DNA of 64,000 nt from positions 62,001 to 126,000 of the forward strand of contig NZ_JAGSOV010000010.1 of the NCBI RefSeq assembly GCF_023898865.1, read 5' to 3'. The translations under genes and the position numbers were made by a program. Positions 53,790 through 63,882 of the stretch are shown here, piece after piece. The number at the start of each line of letters is the position of its first letter. Position 1 is the first letter of the stretch. The notes under the pieces were generated by a model. That model did not search any database. It saw only the letters and a list, made by a program, of their open reading frames with translations, and was not told the DNA's origin. Origin of the DNA: Pseudonocardia humida. Its GTDB lineage: Bacteria; Actinomycetota; Actinomycetes; Mycobacteriales; Pseudonocardiaceae.

Positions 53790-55291
53790 TGGGCCTCGCG
53801 CGCGCCTGGTCGGTCGCCCTGGTCGGGGTCGAAGGCAGGCTGGTCGAGATCGAGGCCGACGTCGGCGGCGGGCTGCCCGGCTTCCACCTGGTCGGGCTGC
53901 CCGACGCCGCGCTGAACGAGTCGCGCGACCGGGTCCGCGCGGCCATCGTCAACTCCGAGCGCGACTGGCCCAACGAGCGCATCGTGCTCGCGCTGTCGCC
54001 CGCCGACCTCCGCAAGGCGGGCAGCGGGTTCGACGTCGCACTGGCCTGCTGCCTGCTGGCCGCGGGCGGCACGGTCGAGCAGAACGCCCTCGACGGCACG
54101 GTGCTGCTGGGCGAGCTCGCGCTCGACGGCAGGCTGCGCCCGGTGCGCGGGGTGCTGCCCAGCCTGCTGGCCGCGCGCCGCGCCGGGATGCGCCGCGCGG
54201 TGGTGCCCGAGGCGGCGCTCGACGAGGCCTCGCTGGTGTCGGGCATCGAGGTGTTCGGCGCCGGTGCCCTGGACGACGTGCTCGCGTTCCTGTGCGAGGG
54301 CCGGGCGCTGGCCCGGCCGGGACCGGTGGCCGCGCCGCCCGAGCCCGACCCACCCGACCTCGCCGACGTCGTCGGCCAGGACGACGCCCGCCACGCCCTG
54401 GAGGTGGCCGCGGCGGGCGGGCACCACCTGCTGCTGGTGGGCCCGCCCGGCACCGGCAAGACCATGCTCGCCCAGCGGCTGGTCGGGCTGCTGCCCCGGC
54501 TCGACGCCGCCGAGGCGCTGGCGCTGGCCGCGGTCCGGTCGGTGGCCGGCAGGCTCCCGCCCAGCGGCGCGGTGAGCACGCTGCCCCCGATGATCGCCCC
54601 GCACCACTCCAGCTCGATGGCGGCGCTGATCGGCGGGGGCAGCGGGACGGCCAAGCCCGGTGCCGTGTCGCTGGCCCACCGCGGCGTGCTGTTCATGGAC
54701 GAGGCCCCGGAGTTCGGGCCCAAGCTGCTCGACGCCCTGCGCACCCCGCTGGAGGACGGCCAGGTCCGGCTGGCCCGGGCCGACGGCACCGCCTGCTACC
54801 CGGCCCGGTTCCAGCTGGTCCTCGCGGCGAACCCGTGCCCGTGCGCTCCCGCGCACGACCGCGACTGCGTCTGCCCGTCCCTGGCCCGTCGCCGCTACCT
54901 GGGCCGGCTGTCCGGCCCGCTGCTCGACCGGGTCGACCTGCGCGCCCGGATGGTCCCGGTGACGGGGCTGTCCGGCGCGGTGGGGGAGGCCGAGGCCACG
55001 GCGGTGGTGCGGGCCAGGGTGCTCGCCGCCCGGGCCGCGGCCGCGCGGCGGTGGGCCGGGCGCTGGCGCACGAACGCGGAGGTACCCGGCCCGGTCCTGC
55101 GGACCGCGTTCGCGCTCCCGCGGGCCGTGGTCCGGCCGATCGACGCCGGTCTGGCCGCGGGCGACCTCACGGCCAGGGGTGCGGACCGCGCACTGAGGGT
55201 GGCGTGGACGCTCAGCGACCTGGCCGGCCGCGACCGACCCGACCGCGAGCACGTCGAGACGGCGCTGTTCTTCCGGGACCGGGGGGCGTGA
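53789..55291 (+). CDS. comM: ComM/YifB-family Mg-chelatase-like AAA+ ATPase
   Basis: A 500-residue AAA+ protein. LARAWSVALVGVEGRLVEIEADVGGGLPGFHLVGLPDAA in parts marks the N-terminal S5-like domain. Walker A is GPPGTGKTMLAQRL (about 220-233), the Mg-chelatase insert is HRGVLFMDEAPEFGPKLLDALR, and FQLVLAANPCPC with four cysteines follows. ComM/RadM-type helicases promote branch migration in transformation. The ATG overlaps the yraN stop, and its own stop overlaps dprA. Confidence 0.95.
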   Translation: MGLARAWSVALVGVEGRLVEIEADVGGGLPGFHLVGLPDAALNESRDRVRAAIVNSERDWPNERIVLALSPADLRKAGSGFDVALACCLLAAGGTVEQNALDGTVLLGELALDGRLRPVRGVLPSLLAARRAGMRRAVVPEAALDEASLVSGIEVFGAGALDDVLAFLCEGRALARPGPVAAPPEPDPPDLADVVGQDDARHALEVAAAGGHHLLLVGPPGTGKTMLAQRLVGLLPRLDAAEALALAAVRSVAGRLPPSGAVSTLPPMIAPHHSSSMAALIGGGSGTAKPGAVSLAHRGVLFMDEAPEFGPKLLDALRTPLEDGQVRLARADGTACYPARFQLVLAANPCPCAPAHDRDCVCPSLARRRYLGRLSGPLLDRVDLRARMVPVTGLSGAVGEAEATAVVRARVLAARAAAARRWAGRWRTNAEVPGPVLRTAFALPRAVVRPIDAGLAAGDLTARGADRALRVAWTLSDLAGRDRPDREHVETALFFRDRGA

Positions 55292-56469
55292 TGAGCGAGT
55301 GTGCGGGCGGATCGGCGTCATTTCCCCACCCGGCGGGGCCGAGCCGGGAGGTCCTGCTCGCCCGGGCCTACCTGTCGCGGGTCGCCGAGCCACCGGCCAG
55401 CGGGCTGGTCGCGCTGGTGGCCGAGGTGGGCCCGGTCGAGGCCGCCGAGCGGGTCCGCTCGGGCCACGTCGACCAGCGCGTCGCCACCGAGACGAGCGCC
55501 CGGCGCGACGTGCACCGGGCCGCGGCCGACCTGGCCGCGGCCGAGGTGGCCGGGCTGCGCCTGGTCACCCCGGAGCACGCCGAGTGGCCGGGCGAGGCGC
55601 TCGCCGCGTTCTCCGCGGACGGGCCGGGGGAGCTCACCGCGCCGCTCGCGCTGTGGGTGCGGGGCCGCGGCCGGCTCGACCGGATGTGCGGGCGGGCCGT
55701 CGCGGTCGTCGGCTCCCGGGCGGCCACCCGCTACGGCACGCAGCTGGCCGGGGAGCTGGCGGCGGGGGTGGCCGAGCGGGGCTGGACGGTGGTCTCCGGG
55801 GCCGCCATCGGGATCGACGGCGCCGCCCACCGCGGCGCGCTGGCCGTCGGCGGGCCGACGATCGCCGTGCTGGCCTGCGGGGCCGACCGCGCCTACCCGG
55901 CCGCCCACCAGGCCCTGCTGGAGCGGATCCTCGACGGCGGCGCGGTGCTCAGCGAGTACCCGCCGGGCTGCGTGCCGGGCCGGCACCGGTTCCTGGTCCG
56001 CAACCGGCTCATCGCCGGGCTCACCACGGGCACGGTCGTGGTCGAGGCGGGCCTGCGCAGCGGGGCCCAGCGCACCGCGGCCGACGCCACCGCACTGGGT
56101 CGCGACGTGCTGGCCGTCCCCGGCCCCGTCACCTCGGGCGTCTCGGCGGGCTGCCACCGGCTGATCCGGGAGGGTGCCACGCTCGTCACCCGGGCCGACG
56201 AGGTGCTGGAGGCGGTGGGTCGCATCGGCGCCGACCTGGCCGCCCCGCCGGTCCCCGGCCTCGACCGGGCCACCGACGGGTTGTCCGCGGCAGCTGCGCT
56301 GGTGCACGACGCGTTGCCGGCCCGCGCGGCCCGCGAGGCGGCGTGGTTGGCCCTGGAGGCGGGGGTACCGGTGGCGGCGGTGCGCGCCGCGCTGGTCGAG
56401 CTGGAGCGGCGCGGGCTGGTCCAGCACTTCGCGGGCCACTGGCAGCGCGCCGCGGGCTCCCGGCCATGA
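55291..56469 (+). CDS. dprA: DNA processing protein DprA
   Basis: A 392-residue protein that binds ssDNA and loads RecA. The N-terminal helical region is followed by the Rossmann DprA core: VAVVGSRAATRYGTQLAGEL, VVSGAAIGIDGAAHRGAL, AVLSEYPPGC, RFLVRNRLIAGLTTGTVVVEAG. A C-terminal winged helix (AAVRAALVELERRGLVQHFAG) resembles DprA domain 3. ATG 55291 overlaps the comM stop. The first codons (ATGAGCGAG) match a short repeat also found before pyrH. Confidence 0.95.
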   Translation: MSECAGGSASFPHPAGPSREVLLARAYLSRVAEPPASGLVALVAEVGPVEAAERVRSGHVDQRVATETSARRDVHRAAADLAAAEVAGLRLVTPEHAEWPGEALAAFSADGPGELTAPLALWVRGRGRLDRMCGRAVAVVGSRAATRYGTQLAGELAAGVAERGWTVVSGAAIGIDGAAHRGALAVGGPTIAVLACGADRAYPAAHQALLERILDGGAVLSEYPPGCVPGRHRFLVRNRLIAGLTTGTVVVEAGLRSGAQRTAADATALGRDVLAVPGPVTSGVSAGCHRLIREGATLVTRADEVLEAVGRIGADLAAPPVPGLDRATDGLSAAAALVHDALPARAAREAAWLALEAGVPVAAVRAALVELERRGLVQHFAGHWQRAAGSRP

Positions 56470-56587
56470 CGCCGCGGGCGGTTCGGCGCGGGCCCTCCGC
56501 GCCCGCCGATCCCGATCGGGGCCGACGCGGTGACGGACACGCGCGACGGAGCTTGACCCACCGGCCCGGCTCCAACACCGTCGAGCG

Positions 56588-57565
56588 ATGGACCCCCGCC
56601 CCGGCCCCCGCTCGTCCCGCCGCGCCGGCGATGCCGCGGTGGGCGGCGGCGGGGACGCGCCCGCCGGGCTCGCGCCCGCGGTCGCCGAGCAGCTCGACCG
56701 GTTCCTGCGCCACCTGGAGCTGGAGCGCGGGCGGTCGCGGCACACCGTGCGGGCCTACCGGGGCGACCTCACCACCCTGCTCACCGGGCTGGCCGACCTC
56801 ACCGAGCTCGACCTGCGCGCCCTGCGCGGCTGGCTGACCGCCCAGCACACCGCCGGGGCGGGGCGCTCGACCCTGGCGCGGCGCGCGGCGGCCGCCCGCA
56901 CGTTCACCGCCTGGGCCCGCCGCGACGGCCTCATCGAGACCGACCCCGGGGCCCGGCTGGCCTCGCCCCGCCCGCACCGCACGCTGCCCGCGGTGCCCGA
57001 CGCCGAGCAGACCGCCGAGGTGCTCACCGCCGCCGAGTCCGGGTCCGCGCAGGGCGATCCGGTCGCCCTGCGCGACCGGCTGGTCCTGGAGCTGCTCTAC
57101 GCGACCGGCGTGCGGGTCGGCGAGCTCTGCGGCCTCGACCTCGCCGACGTCGACCTCGACCGGCGCACCCTGCGCGTCGTCGGCAAGGGCGACCGGGAGC
57201 GCACGGTCGTGTTCGGCGTCCCGGCCGCGGCCGCGCTGCGCCGCTGGCTCGACGACGGGCGCCCGGCCCTCGTCCGCCCGACCTCGCCGCGGGCGCTGCT
57301 GCTCGGCGCCCGCGGGGGCCGCCTCGACCCGCGCGTCGCGCGCACGGTCGTCCACCGCGCGCTGGCCGCGGTGCCCGGCGCGCCCGACGTCGGCCCGCAC
57401 GGTCTGCGGCACGCCGCCGCCACCCACATGCTCGAGGGAGGTGCCGACCTCCGCTACGTACAGGAATTGCTCGGTCACGCTAAGCTAGCCACCACTCAGC
57501 TCTACACGCATGTCACCGTCGAGCGGCTGAAGGTGGTCCATGAGCAGGCGCATCCCAGGGCATGA
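56588..57565 (+). CDS. xerC: Tyrosine recombinase XerC
   Basis: A 325-residue tyrosine recombinase for dimer resolution at dif. The N-terminal SAM-like domain ([23 protein letters not shown]) precedes catalytic [12 protein letters not shown] (Arg), KGDRERTV (Lys), [12 protein letters not shown] (His-x-x-Arg), [16 protein letters not shown] (His, then nucleophile Tyr). It has ~30 extra low-complexity N-terminal residues. TTGACC at 56553 may be part of its promoter. The 3' end overlaps whiG by 26 bp. Confidence 0.94.
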   Translation: MDPRPGPRSSRRAGDAAVGGGGDAPAGLAPAVAEQLDRFLRHLELERGRSRHTVRAYRGDLTTLLTGLADLTELDLRALRGWLTAQHTAGAGRSTLARRAAAARTFTAWARRDGLIETDPGARLASPRPHRTLPAVPDAEQTAEVLTAAESGSAQGDPVALRDRLVLELLYATGVRVGELCGLDLADVDLDRRTLRVVGKGDRERTVVFGVPAAAALRRWLDDGRPALVRPTSPRALLLGARGGRLDPRVARTVVHRALAAVPGAPDVGPHGLRHAAATHMLEGGADLRYVQELLGHAKLATTQLYTHVTVERLKVVHEQAHPRA

Positions 57566-58430
57566 GCTGCGACTCCCTGGTGCGGCGCACGCCGGCGCGG
57601 TCGCGGCGCCCGTCCGGCTGGTCGGCGTGCCGACCGGCGCGGCCGCGGTCACGGACGGCCCCGCCGAGGTCGGGCCGGTGGTCGGCGCGGTGGCGCCGTC
57701 GGTCGACGAACTCTGGACGCGCTACCTCGCCCAGCCCACCCGGGACGTGCGCGACCACCTGGTCGTGCACTACACGGCCCTGGTGAGCGCGGTGGCCCAC
57801 CGGGTGGCCGCCGGGCTGCCCGCGCACGTCGAGCTGGCCGACCTCGTGCAGTCGGGCGTGTTCGGGCTGATCGACGCGGTCGAGCGGTTCGACCCGGAGC
57901 GCAGCCCCCGCTTCGAGAGCTACGCGGCCCAGCGGATCCGCGGGGCCATCCTCGACGAGCTGCGCGCCCAGGACTGGGTGCCGCGCAGCGTCCGCGGCCG
58001 GGCTCGCGAGCTGGAGCGGGCCCAGGAGCGGCTGGAGGCGCGCTTGCTGCGCGCGGCGACCGACCGCGAGCTGGCCGGCGAGCTGGGGGTGCCGGTGCAC
58101 GAGCTGCGCGGGCTCACCCGTCAGGTGCAGGTGGTCAGCGTGGAGGCGCTCGACGAGAGCAGCGGCGGGGCCTCGGAGCTGTTCGCCGACCACCACACCC
58201 CCGACCCGATGGCCACCGTGCAGGCCCGCGAGACGCTGCGCCAGCTGGCGATGGTGGTGGCCCAGCTGGGCGAGCGCGACCGCACCGTCGTCCGGCTCTA
58301 CTACCTGGAGAACCGCACCCTGGCCGAGATCGGCCGGATGCTCGGCGTCACCGAGTCGCGGGTGTGCCAGCTGCACTCGCGACTGGTCGGCAGGCTGCGC
58401 GGGCGGCTGGAGGAGCTGGCCGCGGGCTGA
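57540..58430 (+). CDS. whiG: FliA/WhiG-type RNA polymerase sigma factor
   Basis: A 296-residue group-3 sigma factor. Region 2 ([42 protein letters not shown] in parts), then [16 protein letters not shown], region 3 ([16 protein letters not shown]) and region 4 ([24 protein letters not shown]) are all present. The match to the Streptomyces sporulation sigma WhiG is close and its position near dprA/xerC and rpsB is the same. It would direct early aerial-hypha or sporulation genes. No flagellar genes are present nearby. Confidence 0.92.
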   Translation: MSRRIPGHELRLPGAAHAGAVAAPVRLVGVPTGAAAVTDGPAEVGPVVGAVAPSVDELWTRYLAQPTRDVRDHLVVHYTALVSAVAHRVAAGLPAHVELADLVQSGVFGLIDAVERFDPERSPRFESYAAQRIRGAILDELRAQDWVPRSVRGRARELERAQERLEARLLRAATDRELAGELGVPVHELRGLTRQVQVVSVEALDESSGGASELFADHHTPDPMATVQARETLRQLAMVVAQLGERDRTVVRLYYLENRTLAEIGRMLGVTESRVCQLHSRLVGRLRGRLEELAAG

Positions 58431-58445
58431 GCGCCCGCGCACCCG

Positions 58446-59276
58446 TCAGAGCTCGCGCACCGGCCACGGCTCGGGCACCGGCAGCAGCCGCACCCGCGGC
58501 GGGCGCAGCAGGACCAACGGGTCGAGGTACTCGCCCGGGCCGCGGCGCACGCCCCAGTGCAGGCAGGCCGGGTCGGGGCAGCCGGCGTGGCCGGGGTCGA
58601 GCCGCCCCACCGGTTGCCCGGCGGCCACGGCGGCGCCCGTCGCGACCAGCGGCCGGACCGGCTGGTAGGTCGTGCGGAGGCCGTCGTCGTGCAGCACCGA
58701 GACGACCCCGGGCCCGCCGACGGGCCCGGCGAACACCACCGTGCCCGCCCTGGCCGCCAGCACCTCCGCGCCCGGCGCGCCGGCGAGGTCGACGCCGCGG
58801 TGGCCGGGTCCGTAGGGGTGCGCGGGCGGCCGGAACGGCGTGCGCACCGCGGGGACCGGGTGCAGCGGCCAGCCGTAGCGGGCCCCGGGGGCCGGACCGG
58901 GGGCCGGCGGGGTGCCGCGCGCGTCGGCGTCCGGCGATGGCGGGGGCGGGGGAGTGGGCCCGGGCTGGGCGGGCCGCACGGGTGGGCCGGGCGTCGTCGC
59001 CGCGGGTGCCGGAGCCGGCGCCCCGGCCGGCAGCGCCGCGGCCGCCGCGCAGACCGCGACCACGGCCAGGCAGGCGAGGACGGCCGCGGCCCGGGCCCGG
59101 CGCCGGTCCGGCCCCGGCGGCCCGGGTGGCTCGGGTGGCGGGGGTCGTTCAGGTGGAACGGGCGCCGGCTCCGGCTCCGTGAGCAGGCACGTCCGCATCG
59201 CGCGCTCGGTCAGCCGGCTCGGTCGCCGCCGGCGGGACCGGGTGGCGGTGGGCCGGCGCAGGGGCGGTTCGGTCAT
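58446..59276 (-). CDS. M23-family peptidase (LytM-like)
   Basis: A 276-residue protein: a basic N-terminus, one transmembrane segment (AAAVLACLAVVAVCAAAAALPAG in parts), a Pro-rich linker and a C-terminal LytM domain. HRGVDLAG gives the first His and Asp ligands. The expected HxH is CLHWGVR, so the first His of that pair is Cys; I recall the same CLHWG in mycobacterial relatives, so it may be a family variant. It may cleave or bind peptidoglycan. It is convergent with whiG (stops 16 bp apart). Confidence 0.88.
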   Translation of the reverse strand: MTEPPLRRPTATRSRRRRPSRLTERAMRTCLLTEPEPAPVPPERPPPPEPPGPPGPDRRRARAAAVLACLAVVAVCAAAAALPAGAPAPAPAATTPGPPVRPAQPGPTPPPPPSPDADARGTPPAPGPAPGARYGWPLHPVPAVRTPFRPPAHPYGPGHRGVDLAGAPGAEVLAARAGTVVFAGPVGGPGVVSVLHDDGLRTTYQPVRPLVATGAAVAAGQPVGRLDPGHAGCPDPACLHWGVRRGPGEYLDPLVLLRPPRVRLLPVPEPWPVREL

Positions 59277-59623
59277 GCCCGCCAGGGTGCGTCCGCCCGC
59301 GTCGCGGCGGGGCGCGGATCGTCGCGGCTGTGGACGGCCGGCCCCGATGTGGACAACTCGGGGCACCGGATGAGCTGCGACCCGCCCGCGGCGTAGACTC
59401 GTGCTGCGGCTCGACGCAAGTCGGGCCGACTTCGCGTGCTCGCCATCCTCGCCCGCGGCCATCCGGCCCCGGGGTACGGGTAACGGCGGACGGGCGGTCC
59501 CGGGTTCGGACAACCGGGTCCGGTCGCCGACGCGAGCACCAGGGCGGTGTCGCCGACCGGCGCCCGCACAACCGCACGCGTGGCCGCCGGGCGACCACGC
59601 CGAACGAAGGGTGAGCACCGGCC
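59277..59623 (+). other. rpsB upstream region
   Basis: These 347 bp hold the rpsB promoter (TAGACT at 59394-59399) and a ~220-nt leader. A DnaA-box-like TGTGGACAA lies at 59348-59356. The first ~70 bp must also contain the start region of the divergent M23 peptidase. I see no leader gene or clear autoregulatory fold. Confidence 0.5.
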
Positions 59624-60517
59624 GTGGCCGTCGTCACCATGAAGCAGTTGCTGGACTCGGGTGTGCACTTCGGGCACCAGACCCGCCGCTGGAACCCGAA
59701 GATGAAGCGCTACATCCTCACCGAGCGCAACGGCATCTACATCATCGACCTGCAGCAGACGCTGTCCTACATCGACCGCGCCTACGAGTTCGTCCGCGAG
59801 ACCGTCGCGCACGGCGGGACGATCATGTTCGTCGGCACGAAGAAGCAGGCGCAGGAGGCCATCGCCGACGAGGCGGGCCGGGTCAACATGCCCTATGTCA
59901 ACCAGCGCTGGCTGGGCGGCATGCTGACCAACTTCCAGACCGTGCACAAGCGGCTGCAGCGCATGAAGGAGCTGGAGTCGATGGAGCAGACGGGGGGCTT
60001 CGAGGGTCGCACCAAGAAGGAGATCCTCATGCTCACGCGCGAGAAGACCAAGCTCGAGAAGACCCTCGGCGGCATCCGGGACATGAGCAAGGTCCCGAGC
60101 GCGGTCTGGATCGTGGACACGAAGAAGGAGCACATCGCCGTCGGTGAGGCCCGCAAGCTGGGCATCCCGGTCGTGTCGATCCTCGACACCAACTGCGACC
60201 CCGACGAGGTCGACTACCCGATCCCGGGCAACGACGACGCGATCCGCTCGGCCGCGCTGCTGACCAAGGTCATCGCGCGCGCCGCGGCCGACGGCCTGAT
60301 GGCCCGCTCGGCGCGCCGCGGCGAGGGCGAGGACAAGCCCGCCGAGGGTGCTCCGGCCGAGCCGCTGCCCGAGTGGGAGCAGGAGCTGCTGACCAGCGGC
60401 GCCGGCTCGGACGGCGCGAGCCTGGCCGCGCCCGGGGCGACCGGCGAGGGCCCCAACCCGACCGCCGAGGCCGCCCCCGCCACCACCAGCAACGGCACCC
60501 AGCAGACCGCGAGCTGA
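59624..60517 (+). CDS. rpsB: 30S ribosomal protein S2
   Basis: A 297-residue S2: [79 protein letters not shown]. About 60 residues beyond the usual core form an Ala/Pro/Thr-rich tail. GTG at 59624 is preceded by AAGGGTGAG. The conserved rpsB-tsf-pyrH-frr-cdsA order follows. Confidence 0.97.
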   Translation: MAVVTMKQLLDSGVHFGHQTRRWNPKMKRYILTERNGIYIIDLQQTLSYIDRAYEFVRETVAHGGTIMFVGTKKQAQEAIADEAGRVNMPYVNQRWLGGMLTNFQTVHKRLQRMKELESMEQTGGFEGRTKKEILMLTREKTKLEKTLGGIRDMSKVPSAVWIVDTKKEHIAVGEARKLGIPVVSILDTNCDPDEVDYPIPGNDDAIRSAALLTKVIARAAADGLMARSARRGEGEDKPAEGAPAEPLPEWEQELLTSGAGSDGASLAAPGATGEGPNPTAEAAPATTSNGTQQTAS

Positions 60518-60525
60518 CCGGAGTC

Positions 60526-60642
<117 letters not shown>

Positions 60643-60691
60643 GCCACCCCTCGCGACCAGCCCCCACGAGAACGGACGAGAAGGCACCACG

Positions 60692-61507
60692 ATGGCGAAC
60701 TACACCGCCGCCGACGTCAAGAAGCTCCGCGACCTCACCGGTTCCGGGATGATGGACTGCAAGAAGGCTCTCGAGGAGTCCGACGGCAACATCGAGCAGG
60801 CCGTCGAGCTGCTGCGCATCAAGGGCGCCAAGGACGTCGGCAAGCGCGCCGGGCGCGACACCGCCAACGGGCTCGTGGCCGCCGCGGGCGGCACGATGGT
60901 CGAGCTGAACAGCGAGACGGACTTCGTCGCCAAGAGCGAGGACTTCCAGAACCTGTCCGACCGCATCCTGCGGGTCGCGGTCGAGGAGAAGCCCGCCGAC
61001 CTCGAGGCCCTCAAGGCGACCAAGCTCGACGACGGCACCGTGCTCGACGCCGTGCAGTCGCTCTCGGCCCGCATCGGCGAGAAGCTCGAGCTCAAGCGCT
61101 ACGTCCACGTCGACGGCCCGGTCGCGCTCTACCAGCACCGCCGCGCCTCCGACCTGCCGCCGGCCATCGGCGTCCTGGTCGCCTACGACGGCTCCGACGA
61201 GGAGGCGGCCAAGGGCGTCGCGATGCACATCGCCGCGGCCCGCCCGCAGTACCTCACCCGCGACGAGGTCCCCGGCGACGTGATCGAGAACGAGCGTCGC
61301 ATCGCCGAGGCCACCGCCCGCGAGGAGGGCAAGCCCGAGCAGGTCCTGCCGCGCATCGTCGACGGCCGGGTCAACGGCTTCTACAAGGACGTCGTGCTGC
61401 TCGAGCAGGCATCGGTGCAGGACTCCAAGAAGACCGTCAAGGCGCTGCTGGACGACGCCGGCGTCTCGGTCAAGGAGTTCGTGCGCTTCGAGGTCGGCCA
61501 GGCCTGA
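60692..61507 (+). CDS. tsf: Elongation factor Ts
   Basis: A 271-residue nucleotide-exchange factor for EF-Tu: [26 protein letters not shown] is split over the UBA-like N-domain, then [22 protein letters not shown] and [16 protein letters not shown], with a coiled-coil and C-terminal module ending [14 protein letters not shown]. The ATG has GAGAAGG upstream. Immediately preceded by the homopolymer block. Confidence 0.97.
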   Translation: MANYTAADVKKLRDLTGSGMMDCKKALEESDGNIEQAVELLRIKGAKDVGKRAGRDTANGLVAAAGGTMVELNSETDFVAKSEDFQNLSDRILRVAVEEKPADLEALKATKLDDGTVLDAVQSLSARIGEKLELKRYVHVDGPVALYQHRRASDLPPAIGVLVAYDGSDEEAAKGVAMHIAAARPQYLTRDEVPGDVIENERRIAEATAREEGKPEQVLPRIVDGRVNGFYKDVVLLEQASVQDSKKTVKALLDDAGVSVKEFVRFEVGQA

Positions 61508-61531
61508 CGGCCGGGTTGGCGCGACGACGCG

Positions 61532-61609
61532 ATGAGCGAGCCTGCGAGCGGATCATTCGACACAGCGCCCGCGCAGCGCCGACCGAGCGCCAGCGAGGGA
61601 GGACGATGA
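61532..61609 (+). CDS. 25-codon leader ORF overlapping the pyrH start
   Basis: ATG at 61532 opens a 25-codon frame (beginning MSEPASGSF) whose TGA overlaps the pyrH ATG (ATGA) and which includes the pyrH Shine-Dalgarno. No Shine-Dalgarno of its own is visible. It may be a coupling leader or a by-product of the ATGAGCGAG repeat also seen at the dprA start. Confidence 0.35.
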   Translation: MSEPASGSFDTAPAQRRPSASEGGR

Positions 61610-62442
61610 GCGACCTGAGGATCGGCCTCGACGGCACCCGCCCCGGCTTCCGCCGCGTGCTGCTCAAGCTCGGTGGTGAGATGTTCGGCGGCGGTGCCGT
61701 CGGGGTCGACCCGACGGTCGTCGAAGCCGTCGCCCGCCAGATCGCCGACGTGGTGAACGACGGCGCGCAGGTCGCCGTGGTCATCGGCGGCGGCAACTTC
61801 TTCCGCGGCTCCGAGCTGCAGCAGCGCGGCATGGACCGGGCCCGCGCCGACTACATCGGCATGCTCGGCACCGTGATGAACTGCCTCGCCCTGCAGGACT
61901 TCCTGGAGCGCGAGCACCACATCGACACCCGCGTGCAGACCGCCATCACGATGGGGCAGGTCGCCGAGGCCTACATCCCGCGCCGAGCCATCCGGCACCT
62001 GGAGAAGGGCCGCGTCGTGATCTTCGGCGCCGGTGTCGGGATGCCGTACTTCTCCACCGACACCGCGGGCGCGCAGCGCGCCCTGGAGATCGGGGCCGAG
62101 GTACTGCTGCTGGCCAAGGGCGTCGACGGTGTCTTCACCGCCGATCCGAAGATCCACGCCGACGCCAAGCTCTACGAGGAGATCTCCCATCGCGAGGTCC
62201 TCGAGCAGGGTCTGAAGGTCGCCGACGCGACGGCGTTCAGCCTCTGCATGGACAACAAGATGCCGATCATCGTGTTCAACCTGCTGCTGGAGGGGAACAT
62301 CGCGCGGGCGGTGCGCGGTGAGAGGATCGGGACCCTCGTCAGCACGCCCGACTGGGCGGACGGTGCGGGGCCCGGCCCCGGACCGGGCGAAGCTTCGAGC
62401 ACAGCACCGGGCACAGGGCAGGAAGGTAGGGAGCAGCCGTGA
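61606..62442 (+). CDS. pyrH: UMP kinase
   Basis: A 278-residue hexameric amino-acid-kinase-fold enzyme phosphorylating [89 protein letters not shown] in parts and the C-terminal [10 protein letters not shown] are family blocks. The ~30-residue Gly/Pro tail is extra. GAGGGAGG lies upstream of ATG 61606. Its stop overlaps frr. Confidence 0.97.
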   Translation: MSDLRIGLDGTRPGFRRVLLKLGGEMFGGGAVGVDPTVVEAVARQIADVVNDGAQVAVVIGGGNFFRGSELQQRGMDRARADYIGMLGTVMNCLALQDFLEREHHIDTRVQTAITMGQVAEAYIPRRAIRHLEKGRVVIFGAGVGMPYFSTDTAGAQRALEIGAEVLLLAKGVDGVFTADPKIHADAKLYEEISHREVLEQGLKVADATAFSLCMDNKMPIIVFNLLLEGNIARAVRGERIGTLVSTPDWADGAGPGPGPGEASSTAPGTGQEGREQP

Positions 62443-62996
62443 TCGACGAGGCGCTGTTCGACGCCGAGGAGAAGATGGAGAAGGCCGTCTCGGTGGCCAA
62501 GGACGACCTGGCCAGCGTGCGCACCGGCCGGGCGACGCCCAACATGTTCTCCCGCGTCGTGGTCGACTACTACGGCGCGCCGACGCCGATCAACCAGCTG
62601 GCCTCCATCAACGTGCCGGAGGCCCGGATGGCGGTGATCAAGCCGTACGACGCCAGCCAGCTCCGGCAGCTCGAGAAGGCCATCCGCGACTCCGACCTGG
62701 GCCTCAACCCGAGCAACGACGGCCAGATCATCCGCGTGGTGATCCCGCCGCTGTCGGAGGAGCGCCGCCGGGAGATGGTCAAGGTCGCCCGCGGCAAGGG
62801 CGAGGACGCCCGGGTCACGGTGCGCAACATCCGCCGCAAGGCGATGGACGAGCTGCACCGCATCGTCCGCGACGGCGAGGCCGGCGAGGACGAGGTCTCC
62901 CGCGCGGAGAAGGAGCTGCAGGGCACGACCGACAAGTACGTGCACCAGATCGACGACCTGGTCAAGCACAAGGAAACCGAACTGCTCGAGGTGTGA
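62439..62996 (+). CDS. frr: Ribosome recycling factor
   Basis: A 185-residue tRNA-mimic that splits post-termination ribosomes with [56 protein letters not shown] in parts, [24 protein letters not shown] and [19 protein letters not shown] are conserved. GTG at 62439 overlaps the pyrH stop (GTGA), so they are coupled. Confidence 0.97.
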   Translation: MIDEALFDAEEKMEKAVSVAKDDLASVRTGRATPNMFSRVVVDYYGAPTPINQLASINVPEARMAVIKPYDASQLRQLEKAIRDSDLGLNPSNDGQIIRVVIPPLSEERRREMVKVARGKGEDARVTVRNIRRKAMDELHRIVRDGEAGEDEVSRAEKELQGTTDKYVHQIDDLVKHKETELLEV

Positions 62997-63006
62997 GACA
63001 CCGTCC

Positions 63007-63882
63007 GTGACCGCTTCATCCTCCGACCACCTGCCCGCGGTCGTGCCGCCGGCCCGACGCGCATCGCGCGCCGGGCGGAACCTGGGTGCGGCGGTCGCCG
63101 TCGGGGCCGGGCTGGGCGCGGTCATCATCGGCTCGCTGCTGATCGAGCGGCACGTCTTCATCGGAGTGCTGGCGCTGGCCACGCTGGTCGCCACCTGGGA
63201 GCTCGCCGGGGCGATGCGGCGCGGGGTGGGCATCGAGGTCCCGTTGCCGGTCCTGCTCGTCGGCGGCCAGGCGATGGTTTGGCTGGCCTGGCCGTTCGGC
63301 GCGGCCGGGCAGGCGGTCTCGTTCGCGCTCACCGCCATCGCGGTGATGCTGTGGCGGATGCGGGCGGGTGCGGCGCACTTCGTCCGCGACGTCACGGCGG
63401 GTCTGTTCGTCGCGGCCTACGTGCCGCTGTTCTGCTCGTTCGCCACCCTGATGACGGTGCCCGAGGACGGCGTGGGCCGGGTGCTCACGTTCATGATCTG
63501 CGTGGTCGGCTCCGACATCGGCGGCTACGTGGCCGGGGTGACCGCGGGGCGGCACCCGATGGCCCCCACGATCAGCCCGAAGAAGTCCTGGGAGGGCTTC
63601 GCCGGCTCGCAGATCGCGGGCATGGCCGCCGGGGCGCTCTCGGTGTGGCTGCTGCTCGGCGGGCAGTGGTGGGCCGGTGCGCTCACCGGCGCGCTGCTCG
63701 TGGTCACCGCCACCCTCGGCGACCTGGTCGAGTCGATGATCAAGCGCGACCTCGGGATCAAGGACATGGGCAACATCCTGCCCGGCCACGGCGGGCTGAT
63801 GGACCGGATGGACTCGCTGCTGCCCACGGCCGTGGTCAGCTGGGCGGTGCTGGGCCTGCTGGTGCCCGTCCCCGTCGGGTGA
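63007..63882 (+). CDS. cdsA: Phosphatidate cytidylyltransferase
   Basis: A 291-residue membrane enzyme making CDP-diacylglycerol from CTP and phosphatidate for phospholipid synthesis. About eight helices are visible. The signature SMIKRDLGIKDMGNILPGHGGLMDRMDS (in two parts) is near the C-terminus. GTG at 63007 is 10 nt after the frr stop. Its own stop overlaps the next gene. Confidence 0.96.
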   Translation: MTASSSDHLPAVVPPARRASRAGRNLGAAVAVGAGLGAVIIGSLLIERHVFIGVLALATLVATWELAGAMRRGVGIEVPLPVLLVGGQAMVWLAWPFGAAGQAVSFALTAIAVMLWRMRAGAAHFVRDVTAGLFVAAYVPLFCSFATLMTVPEDGVGRVLTFMICVVGSDIGGYVAGVTAGRHPMAPTISPKKSWEGFAGSQIAGMAAGALSVWLLLGGQWWAGALTGALLVVTATLGDLVESMIKRDLGIKDMGNILPGHGGLMDRMDSLLPTAVVSWAVLGLLVPVPVG

